The notes beneath the pieces are model-generated. The model searched no databases. It was not told the origin of the DNA and saw only the letters and a program-made list of their open reading frames with translations. The translations under genes and the position numbers were made by a program. Positions 55,155-64,000 of a DNA stretch of 64,000 bases are shown here, in pieces. Within the stretch, counting starts at the first letter, position 1, and each line of letters opens with the position of its first letter. This DNA is from Pseudisothecium myosuroides. Its lineage: Eukaryota > Streptophyta > Bryopsida > Hypnales > Lembophyllaceae. Where the stretch lies: assembly GCA_951799445.1 (NCBI GenBank), contig OX637297.1, positions 13,392,001 through 13,456,000 of the forward strand, written 5' to 3'.

Positions 55155-58100
55155 TTAGATAACAGTTGTATAGTTTTTGTGAACTGTTATCATCGGTTCG
55201 AAGATCATGGATCCTGACTTTCTTTTGGATATGCAGCTTTTTATTGACCACGTCATTAAGTGGTTTAAGAGCATTAATCCGGAAAATGAAGGCAAATCAA
55301 TAAAGGGAGCTAGTGACTTGAAGATCGAGATCAAAATTATCACTTTGCATGACGGTCTTTGGAAGTATTGGAAAGAGTTACTCATGAAGCACAGCGAGCC
55401 TTTTGAAAAATATAATCAGGGAAATTTTTTCAAATCCAGTAATTTTACCTTGAAGGAGTTCTTCAAGCGGTTGGGGCATTTCACAGACCACAACTTCGGA
55501 AGGCTCGCGATGCACCTGCTGAACAAGATGCCGAGTCGTGATTGTGAGTACCTAAAGGTTTTTGTGCACAAACCAAAATATTTGGTGCAAGACAACCATA
55601 ACGTGGAATCCTGGGCTGAGCAAAGAATGAAGAAAAAAATTGTCATAGAGGAACTCATGGACATTAAGCGTGCTCTACAGTTTTGAGACTCTCAAGGGGA
55701 TGTTTTGGATGACAAGTGGAGATCGTGGAAGAAGTGCCACCTTTTTACCTCTTTAACATGGGACTTTCTTCTTGCGAATCCAAAGCCGGCCTTTTTTGTG
55801 AAACGGCTGACGAACGAGGCAAAGCTAAGAAAAGCAAAGGACCTAGGGGAGAAGTTTAAAGACAAATTGACAATGTTCCAGAGGTTCATGAAATCTAAGT
55901 ATCAACTTGTAGAGTCTTTTTGACAAGTGTTGTTGACTGGCCTAGATGTGTTGGCAAGGGCTATTGTGAAGAGCGATCACTATCAGTACCACAAGCAAAA
56001 TTTGAACCTGGCAATTCGACGTTCGGGAGATGCTAAAGCCTCTCCTACCAAAACAAGTTCTGGAGCTAGAACCTTTTTTGACATTCTTGGTCACGCAGCT
56101 CCAGCCAGCAACGACGGAAGCTCACATTTGGGTCTGGATTCTTCGGGGGGAAGACGACATGAAAGTAGGTGTCATGTTCACTGCTTCTAAGTTGAAGCAG
56201 TATGACTGTTTGTAGTCGGTATACGTTCCCTACAAGGGGGAGCGTCTACATAACTGCACGACGTGGGGGAACATGGAACTAGTTCTACTTTTTTTTTTTT
56301 TTAAGAGGGGCAACGCCCACGCCAATTCTGTCTGTCAAAGATTTAAGCCAGAGTATTTGGCTGGTGACAATCTGTACTACAAGGACCCATACAAGAATAA
56401 TGAAGCAAAATGGAGGGTCTATTCAAGCGAACTCAAAATGGAATTCTATTTGGAGCTTCTTCAATGTTTTGCCAAGTCCGAGGAGAACATACTTGGGATC
56501 TATATAGGGTCAAAGTGCATTCTTGTAGCAAAGGTGTGTTTATCTTTGGTTTGAGGAAAATTTCTTCCCCGTCTGGTTTCATTGCGGTCAATTTCAGGAC
56601 CACCTCGTTTGTAGTTTGTCGGCTACTTGTTTAGTTGTTGAAGTGACCTCTTTTATCTTCGGGTTGAAGATATGGAGTTTCTTTTTTGTATTCTAAATTT
56701 TGTATTACCTATCATGTTGCAAATGTTCGGAGCATTCTTCTATGGCTTGTGTGACAAGAATTTCACGGCCAAGTTGCGATACGTTGCAACCTTCGCGAAG
56801 ACAATGGACATGAACGACTTCATATTTTCAAATTTGATATACTCCGCAAATTACCTTCGGTCTCTGTATCTGGAACCGCCACTTCTAACTTCAGTATCCC
56901 CGTTGTCAGCTACAAATCTGGTGTCGCCTAAATCACCTGGAAGAGAAGGATCAGGTGAAAGAGAAGCCGAGCGTGGCGCTGCCCAACCTAGGAGACAGTC
57001 GGCAGAAGGCTTGGAAGGCATAGACAAGTACGAGAGCAACGCCATGGACATGGGGCATTGGGAGGCTCTTCCTCGCCAAGCAGAGGATCCCTCGGACGCT
57101 TTGGGTGAGGACATCAAGACAGATATAGAGTTCGATGAAATCCGCCGTCAGGCACAACTGCGGGAGAGACGTGGTGATAGACAAGACTCTAATAATAGTT
57201 CGTCGGAATCCGAAGAAGTCGTGCCTCTAGTGCACCCACGTAAGATGAAGTCCGTTGTCACTTGGGAAGATATCCCTGATGATCAAATCGATTGCAGCGG
57301 GTACGACATGGACGCCCATCCTCGATCCTCTGACAACCATGACAAGGAGAATGACGACGAAATACTTGTCCAATTGTGCCAACCTTCGTAGGTGTATCTC
57401 CCAAGGTCGCTGTAAAACTAGAGCAGCAGTTCTAGACAAAAGTGGACGAACAAAAGGAGCGGAGGGCAGCCAGGAAGAAGGCATTGGCGAACAAGATGGC
57501 AAGGAAGGACAGGCAGATTGCTGAAGCCCACGCAAGCAATAAGGCAACGCAGGAGAGGTGCGACAAGATGGAAGCACAGATGAAGGCATTCTTTGACCAT
57601 GCCAATCCCATTTTGAGTTCAACAAAGTTGGTACCTGTTGTTGGACTCACTGTCTCACAACCTCTGCCATTGCCCTAAGCCTCTGCACCCAGTCTGGCTC
57701 AAAATGTGCAAGATCTGGTCACTAGTCTGACGGTTCTTCGAGTCAAGGATACGGCCGAAAAGGATTCTGTCCCCACCAAGGACTGCGTTGCCTCTACCCC
57801 TGCCTCCCAACTGCAGATCTCGGAGCCTGCAGCTTAGACGGCAGTGGAAGTTGTAGTCCTAGAGACTCGTGCGTTGCCTCCTGCCAAAGCACCAAGATCA
57901 GGGCGTGTACATCATCCTCAGGGCAAAGATAAATCCCTGCCCAGCAGTGCACCTCCAAACTCTACCCCAAACGCACCTTCGGCCAAGTTTGTGACCAATC
58001 CGGCTCATGACATGCTCCCTCGCTGTCCGGCACCCGCTCAAGACACTAATGCTGGAGTTTTTCACGAGAATGTGGAGGAAGAGTTATTGGATTACGGGGA

Positions 58101-58188
58101 TGACAAGATGAATTTGGTCGACAATGTTTCGAAGGAGGGAGATCGAGGCGCTTCGCAGGCTACTCCAGCGGAAGGTGAAGAGCGATAG
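55155..58188 (+). pseudogene. Gene 2, 3' half: conserved linker, methyltransferase-like segment and coiled-coil tail, decayed
   Basis: Segments in order: FLLDMQLFIDHVIKWFK and LKEFFKRLGHFTDHNFGRL (55207-55686), matching FFKFFGNLTNDDL of gene 1. After a stop comes KKCHLFTSLTWDFLLANPKPAFF (55687-55920), matching KKYNVTSATMNVLLERPGEAFF. A stretch with frameshifts reaches VYSSELKMEFYLELLQCF and ENILGIYIGSK (56273-56540), matching the FAGG segment of gene 1. A GTGTGT donor at 56536 suggests an intron. 56672-57391 then has CDKNFTAKLRYVATFAKTMD and a Ser/Glu-rich acidic region. A coiled coil (KKALANKMARKDRQIAEAHA, 57430-57660) and a Pro/Ser-rich acidic tail (57844-58188) follow in another frame. The methyltransferase link is a hypothesis; the gene is broken by stops and frameshifts. 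Confidence 0.55.
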
Positions 58189-58189
58189 C

Positions 58190-58735
58190 GGGAGAAAACA
58201 GTTGAGGTACCCTCTTCTAACCCGTATGACTTCGTTTGAGTCCATAAAATTGGATTTTGTGGACTTCTGTATGGCTTGTTCTTACCACTTTTGTTCGAGA
58301 ATGCAACTTATTTTGTATTCATTCTTCTTGGTAGGAGGGCGAGATCACCCCTTGATTGTGCAACGCTGATAGACACTGTTTTGACTGCGATCCATGTAGA
58401 GTAGTGTAGCGTAGGCTTTGCATGTAATATTATTTTGCCTTAAGTGAGAGGTTCATCTTGCAGTTGTATTGTGTCCTCTTTGTAAATATAATACACGTTT
58501 TGCAATTTCCTACACTTCCGTCTAGTTGTATTCTTCTGTCCATGTTTTGTTTTCTCAGCCTACAACTTCTAAAAGTTTGCACCGCCCACTAGCAATGAAA
58601 ATGATTTCTAACGGGAGCAAGCCATTGATTAGTGGATTTCAATGCTTGTACCCGTTGTCTGGCTCGCTTGATTTTGCATTCAAACAGGTAACTCCAATTC
58701 TATGTTGTTTTTCTTTTAACAAGTAGGGTTGGAGG
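58190..58735. other. Spacer between gene 2 and the FCP1-like pseudogene
   Basis: AT-rich, with polyadenylation-like AATATAATAC words near 58485. A donor-like CAG/GTAACT (58687) and a TTTTAACAAGTAG acceptor-like end (58730) bracket about 45 bases. It could be the 3' end of gene 2 plus the first part of the next gene. No definite exon was assigned. Confidence 0.3.
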
Positions 58736-59572
58736 AGCAGAGAGAGGTCGTGCCACGGAGTGTCCTGCATGTAGTGCCTGATCGCAGGCAAAAGTGGATG
58801 AACATTGTCTTTGACTTGAACGGCGTCCTCTGTCATACCATTCACAAGGGCAAGAGCTTCAAATGGAAGCACTATTAGATCAAAGACAATGTTCTGTGCC
58901 ACAAAGTTCTCACAGTAATTGGGCCCAAAGCGGTATTTGCTCGGCCAAATGTGCAGGAATTTTTGCAACACAAGTTTCGGATTGCTAGTAGGGTCGTTGT
59001 CTAGACTTTGATGTTCAAAACAAATGCGGAACCCATTGCAAACCACATCTTTATAGGTTCAAAAATCCCATACGATATTGTAGGGCAAGAACATTGCAGG
59101 AGGATTGAGTTGTCGCGTGGGGAGTTCCTATCCTCGGGCCATAAGCAAGTCATGTTGAAAGTGTTCTCAGAGTAGCTCTTTGATGATCGTGGGGAGGGGG
59201 CGACTTTCACCAAAGATAACACCCTTCTCATAAACGATACACCGCAGAAGAGTATTTGTAATAAGAACGGGAACGCAATTTTTTTGAAGACCTGGAATCA
59301 CAACCAATGGGAGGACGACTACCTCATTGCAAACTTCCTTCCGTGACTCCGGCGTCTACACTCAGAGTGTCAGAAGGGGCAGTTGCGTGAGTATGTTGAG
59401 ACCCACCAAATAGGCTCGATGCCGCTTACAGTGTCGGACCTCCACATTAAGCATATCTTGGCAGGAATGAAGGAGTCGGCGAAGAACCTGGGCTCGCGAT
59501 CCAAGCTGACTACCATGAATGTAGTCATAGAACGACCCTGTGATAGGATCTAGATTCGGCCATGGCCACACG
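58735..59572 (+). pseudogene. FCP1-like (NLI-interacting factor, HAD-type) phosphatase pseudogene
   Basis: One frame runs through the whole segment apart from stops. NIVFDLNGVLCHT (about 58800) corresponds to the HAD motif I DxDxT/V nucleophile loop, with the second Asp replaced by Asn as in related plant paralogues I recall. FARPNVQEFLQ (58935) and SRVVV (58990) are the strand before motif II. DNTLLINDTPQKSICN with GNAIFLKTW (59215-59295) corresponds to the LIDDSPxK...NxxNAIxxxxW block of FCP1-homology domains. WEDDYL...FLP-LRRLHSEC follows. Internal stops lie near 58876, 59002, 59173 and 59343, several at positions where Trp is expected (TGG to TAG or TGA). The family dephosphorylates phosphoserine/threonine in nuclear proteins; this copy cannot. 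Confidence 0.7.
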
Positions 59573-59789
59573 TCCAGACTAGGAATTTTTATGTTTTTGT
59601 AATCCAATGTGCGTATTGTTCATTTGTAAATAATATATGAAGCTCGGAGTTGAAATTTTAATTCTTGCCATCTGTTTTTCAAAATTCTTATTCCAGTTTC
59701 CTCTGTCTTTTATCTTTGCATCTTTACTGCGTCTGATTATCCTTCAATGAATGTTTATCCTAGATCACTCTTTAAGATTTTCTTCTTGC

Positions 59790-60703
59790 AGGTTGGAGGG
59801 ATTCTTGTTGTTGAACCAACAAAAAGGCAGAGAGTGACAAGGAGCTTGCTTTTCGGATCAGTGAAATCGCTTTCTGTGACCTCCAAATCTACGAAGGGGA
59901 GTACTAGGCCGTCTATAGATATCGAACCATACTTGATGCGCACTGTTGACGACGCTGCATCCATGGCCATTGATTTCTCAAAAGGCAATGTGGAGGACGA
60001 TGTCGTGGATAGCCCCCTGAGTCGAGGGCCGCCTTGGACCCCCATCTGCTTGCCGTCCCCGTTGAAACCTGCATCTTTAGCTCGAGGGGGATCTTTTTCG
60101 CCAACGCTACGGGCAGTACCGGGAACAAACCGAAAATTGGATCTCCTTCTTTGCGCTGCTATTGTTGATCCTCGTCTCAAGGATGATGTTTTGGCCAAGT
60201 TCGCACGTTGGGCCGTTTATATGAGTGGGAGGGAGGCGGCATCTGCCTTAGGGGGGTAGCGCAAGTCGACGCACCTTGTTCCAGCAACATCGCCTCGGTT
60301 GCCTCGCCCTGAGGATAATCAGCCTTGTCCCTTGTTGTCGATGGGAGTGAGGTGCTTGCCCTTCGCTGATAGTAGATATAGTCAAAGGTATCTTTAAGAC
60401 CATCGACGATCTTTGGACTCAAAGTCATCAGGGTCTGGATGGTCGTACATAAACAATGTCAATAGTATGTTCCCGAGGCTGCCTCCTCGAGGGTCCAAAT
60501 TTGTTTCCACCTCCAAGGTTTTTGGAAGCACTAATAAGCAGAAGTCTAAGGATAGCGGATCTCAGAGTAAGGACTGCGGAGGTGCGCTTGACTATCGGTA
60601 TCCGCAGTATCCTTCTCAATGCAAGGATATCTTTAGAGCTCGCAATAAGCAGAAAGCACTGGAGGCAGCCAAAAGCAACTATAAAGCGAATAACAATGTT
60701 TAG
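59790..60703 (+). pseudogene. Unrecognised exon-like ORFs downstream of the FCP1-like relic
   Basis: After an acceptor-like TTCTTGCAG at 59790 there is an open frame to 60259 with RKLDLLLCAAIVDPRLKDDV and a Ser/Pro-rich stretch. A second ORF in another frame (60413-60703) is Ser/Lys-rich (STNKQKSKDSGSQSKDCGG). Neither is recognised. Codon composition and the acceptor site suggest old coding sequence, perhaps 3' exons of the same transcription unit as the FCP1-like or gene 2 relic. No stop-free connection between them was found. Confidence 0.35.
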
Positions 60704-61318
60704 GCAATGGAGAACAATTTTTGAAGCCCGTGGCTTCCAAATCTCTCTTATTATAAATAACATGGTAAATAAAATATACAAAAATATGACTTAGAAAAGT
60801 AGAGTACTTTATGTACAGTAAGCCTCTTCGTTTCTACATAGATCTGAGGAATTCAGCGTTTATAATTCATTCAGTTCACATGACTTTGTAAACAAGAGTT
60901 ACACTCTTTTTGTATTCAAACTCTTTGGCTTACTCACTGTAAACTCACTTGTTTTTCTATTTGTACGTGGCATATTCTATGGACAATTTTTTTCCTTGTT
61001 TCCATCTATTCATGTAATTACGCTTGCTCATTCCAAGTCATTGTGGGAAATACATTTGAAAACTTCTATCCTTGGTTTTGGACTGGCTCTATTTATTTTT
61101 GGGTTGAACAGTAGTAGTAAGGCAATGGAGCTTGACACCCCTGATTCCAAAGTCTCAAAATGACCATTTTGTCTCAATTTAACAAATAAGGCCTTTAGGG
61201 GCCATCATGTGACAATGTCCACCTTTTGCAAATTAAGCCCGAACAACCAAATCTTGGTGCCCGCTAAAACCTGCTTTGCTTGTAATTTCCTCATGATACA
61301 ACGATTGGTTTTACTACA
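60704..61318. other. Gene-free AT-rich stretch
   Basis: Likely 3' flanking sequence of the preceding relic. Nothing else is seen before the TGTCGTAG terminus of family G copy D at 61319, which is preceded by CTACA (61314-61318), the expected target-site copy. Confidence 0.4.
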
Positions 61319-64000
61319 TGTCGTAGAACAAGGAAGCACAATTACTCTCAAAAGGGCTTAAAAACAATTATAACACCTTTTAAGTGACTCGTGTATTGTT
61401 CCCACAGGATTTAGTTTGTAGTCCCTAGAAATAACCGGAAGGGATGTAGAAAACACCCCAAGTAACTATACTCCGGATGCTAGACCGGAAACTCTCTCAC
61501 AACTCTTTTTATTTTCTTACAATATATTTTCTCTCATGCCTCATTGCTATTGATCTCTTCTACAAATAAATAGGAGTGTCATGATCCTGTACCTCTCCCT
61601 ATCTGAACTAAGAATCCGATAACTCAACTGGACGGATGCAGAACCAGAAGGAGTATCATTATCCTGTACCTTTTCCAGTTACGTTTCCGAATCCAGTAAC
61701 TTTAGTGACCTGTATAATAAGTTTAGCCTCTATATTAGAGGGGACCGCTGTTAAAGTTAAGGAAGGATGCGTTAAATCCTACCCTCCTAAGGATTAGAGT
61801 GAATGAAGTTCCACTTAAAGAAAAGAATAACATAAGACAAACAGACAACTAGGATTCAAGTTTCTCCTCACAACTAATTCGGAGGTTAATCTGTAATAGC
61901 AGGTTACTCAAGAAATCCCTACAATCCCCACATGGCTACAACGACAGATCTATCCTATCCGTATTCATTGGGCAGGAAATGATAACCGGATAACTAACTG
62001 CTCCCTATCCTCTTACTCATCATTACTTCCGGTTGTAGCAGGACCTCATCGATACGTCGACTAGCATATATCCGGTTGACAGCGGATCATACCTAATCTT
62101 AAGAATGGCTATCCTACACAGAAGCCTCCTGATAACAACCAAGAACACAGGAACTACAGCTAATACACACAGTTTCCTAACTAAATCCTCCTAGTGCCCG
62201 GAACAGGATCTAATAAAATCTGGGGGGCTACTCTCTCTTCCTACACATGCAAACACAGCTAATTGCACTTAACAATGGTTCTAGCATTGTCGGCATACCA
62301 ACACATCACCAAACTTTTCAGACCGGCTCATATGAAGTGAAATTTTGTATATATTTGCAAAATAAAAGGAGAACAAAAGCATACAAACACACCCAGGGCT
62401 TCAATAGAATTTTAGCCCCTAAATACTAACTAACCAGAGAGTGACATGTCTCATTCTTCTGATTCAAAACTCCTACTCTTCCTTAACATGCCGCTAATCA
62501 TACCAAAAAGTGAGTCTCAGTTCCGGAAAGAGCTGGTTGCGGGAACTCCAGTTCCTCTCAAAAAGGAACTTGAACTACTACTACCTGGATAAGAAAACCT
62601 AGGTACCATCGCTTGACTACCACTTCCTAGATAAGAAAACCTAGGTACCATCGCCTGACTACCACTTCCTTAGACTAACTAAAGCTAAGTCTAAGTCTTC
62701 TTCATCCGCTTGAAAGTCCCTTCTGTTGGTTTGGATGCCCCCCTTCTAATTGGCTATTTCCGACTAATTGAAGGTTTAGTGCCAAGTGATACCTTACTTT
62801 TACTTGGAGCTGCAGTCTTGCCTTTCACCTTTCCGGTCGGCAGAGATTTCAATTCCGGTTCCGATTCCTCGATCGAATCAACTGTGCTCTCTTTGTTCTG
62901 GGATGACTCTGGTGATTCTTCCTCCTCAGATTCGAGCTCGATAGGCGGGGACAAGTCTCTTGCACGTTTTGTGGTCGTCTTCCGCTTCACCACGCTTGTG
63001 GTCTTTATAGAAGGACCAGAAACCTTGCTCTTCGGTGTCTCCAAACCTCCCTCTCCTGACTTCTGGTGACTCCTGGTCTGGGATACTGGTGTTGATGGTT
63101 GTTCAGTTCCAGAAACCACGAGGCTACTGGGGCGAGTAGACTGAGGGGTCTTTTCCTTTGATCCGCTCTTGGTCTTCTGTCCAGCAAAACCAGGTGATGC
63201 AAATAATGGAACTGTCTTCGAAGGAGTTGCTTCCGCTACTTTTCTTGTTCCCTTCACCGTTTCAGGTTTCGAGACTATATACATCATAACCAGCCTCATC
63301 TCGGCCAACATAACTTCCATCTTCTCTGCATAATCCACCAGGACTGACACGATTTTGGGTCCTAATTGCGAACCCTCCTTAAGAACCCTGGCCTCAAACA
63401 ATTTGGCCTTGTTTACTACGTCACTCGGATTCCCGATAAAGTTCCGGATCCGGTTAAGAGTTTCCATTGACTCAATTGAAAGTTTCCTCTCCCTATTAAC
63501 CTCATCAAATTTCTTTTTTAGCTGGGTCTGGAGGGATTTCACTTGACTGGACAACTCCTCTACCTGGCCCTCCAACTTACTCTCATCCTTGCCATGAAGA
63601 AGGATTTCCACTTCCGCATAGAGGTCGGCGGGTCTCTCTACACCCATCAACTTACAGACTTTCTGGGTCACTTCTCTCTCCACAGAATTGCAATCCCGGA
63701 GTTTCCTAAGTTCTTTTATGACCTCCTCTATGGGATCACCCTTTCCCTCTTGTGACCAAATAGGATCCTTCATTCCTGAATCCTCAGCTACCCCCTTTCC
63801 TTTCACTCGGGTTTCTTCCCTTTCTTTCTCTGGCTCCAAAGATCCCTCTCCCGATCCCTCATTAAGAGTATCCGGTTCCGTTTCCGGACTAATCTCATAC
63901 TTAAACATTACTTCTGCAAGCTTATAAACTGTCCGCTCCTTGTTTCTCAGCAAATCTAAAGAATGATAGAGATGGAAGAGAAAAGGTCCCAGAGCGGAAG
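61319..64000 (-). mobile_element. Family G retroelement copy D, 5' end beyond the window
   Basis: The element starts TGTCGTAG on the plus strand, matching the TACGACA 3' terminus of copies B and C. It carries TGGGAACAATACACGAGTCA, equivalent to a block in copy C, near 61400. The CAACGACAGAT block lies near 61930, then the gag-like ORF. A 42 bp tandem duplication (GATAAGAAAACCTAGGTACC) lies at 62588-62672. The other terminus and its target duplication lie outside the window. Confidence 0.75.
62754..64000 (-). CDS. gag-like coiled-coil protein of family G, copy D (partial, open to window edge)
   Basis: The frame is open from the window edge. It begins with the GPFLFHLYHSLDLL block, equivalent to SPYLFHLY of B and GPFIFHLYEY of C, so the N-terminal half lies outside. 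A coiled-coil region (63750-63460) precedes LFEARVLKEG...KIVSVLVDYAEKME (63400-63290). A Ser/Thr/Lys-rich basic region, VKRKTTTKRARDLSPP with an acidic patch and a basic tail follow. A TAG at 62754-62756 ends the frame. The next 20 or so codons still resemble the C-terminus of copy C (GTFKRMKKT versus SPKRQK) and copy C has Gln at that position, so this stop is probably a recent CAG to TAG change. This is the most intact C-terminal half in the window; it may be expressed. Function is unknown. Confidence 0.6.
   Translation of the reverse strand, partial: SALGPFLFHLYHSLDLLRNKERTVYKLAEVMFKYEISPETEPDTLNEGSGEGSLEPEKEREETRVKGKGVAEDSGMKDPIWSQEGKGDPIEEVIKELRKLRDCNSVEREVTQKVCKLMGVERPADLYAEVEILLHGKDESKLEGQVEELSSQVKSLQTQLKKKFDEVNRERKLSIESMETLNRIRNFIGNPSDVVNKAKLFEARVLKEGSQLGPKIVSVLVDYAEKMEVMLAEMRLVMMYIVSKPETVKGTRKVAEATPSKTVPLFASPGFAGQKTKSGSKEKTPQSTRPSSLVVSGTEQPSTPVSQTRSHQKSGEGGLETPKSKVSGPSIKTTSVVKRKTTTKRARDLSPPIELESEEEESPESSQNKESTVDSIEESEPELKSLPTGKVKGKTAAPSKSKVSLGTKPSISRK

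Noticed and set aside
59755..60198. 147 residue minus-strand ORF
   Set aside because: Shadow of the plus-strand coding-like frame 59790-60259, which has an acceptor site and fits the strand of neighbouring exons.

Overview
The window looks like nuclear DNA of a land plant. It is AT-rich and intron-bearing, with no operons or ribosome binding sites, and is filled with nested transposable elements, foldback and MITE-like elements, tandem satellites and decayed multi-copy gene families. The transposase, kinase-like, FCP1-like and NGQHS-motif protein families resemble ones I associate with seedless plants (bryophyte, lycophyte or fern). That placement is inference, and no species can be named. 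I see no clearly intact housekeeping gene, tRNA, rRNA or CRISPR array.

Layout. 1-868: end of an LTR-like element (family L2). 869-6807: two copies (A plus, E minus) of a retroelement family (family G) carrying one gag-like coiled-coil ORF, lying tail to tail; E is inserted in a MULE-like transposase pseudogene (6808-9753, minus). 10600-12890: tandem array of about 285 bp units. 13165-16600: a kinase-like pseudogene between inverted GC-rich repeat arms, with an 875 bp foldback. 16610-17270: dispersed repeat. 18089-20170: L2 relative F (TSD TAGGT). 20171-30000: gene 1 (minus), a two-domain gene interrupted by F and by G copy C (20338-24556, TSD GCCAG), with a 2.8 kb first intron full of AGCTCGATTCGAGCT palindromes. 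32330-41030: two abutting satellite arrays (176 bp x about 31, then 177 bp x about 18). 41420-43340: inverted-repeat elements. 43780-58190: gene 2 (plus), a paralogue of gene 1 with the same palindrome-filled first intron; another intron holds G copy B (46622-55149, TSD ATTAG), itself split by a 5050 bp L2 element (48305-53354, TSD CCAGG). 58735-60703: FCP1-like phosphatase pseudogene and unrecognised exon-like ORFs. 61319-64000: G copy D (minus), running off the window.

What ties it together. Family G elements have TG...CA ends and 5 bp target duplications but no visible paired LTRs and no pol; each encodes one protein with a conserved N-terminal domain, a coiled coil and a basic/acidic tail. 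Genes 1 and 2 are divergently oriented paralogues on either side of the satellites. Their N-terminal half carries an NG(K/Q)HSI motif reminiscent of ParB/DGQHR nuclease-like domains, and their C-terminal half a PG-x5-VFAGG-type segment reminiscent of N6/N4 DNA methyltransferases. Both are broken by stops and frameshifts here, so the window shows relics of the system rather than a working locus.
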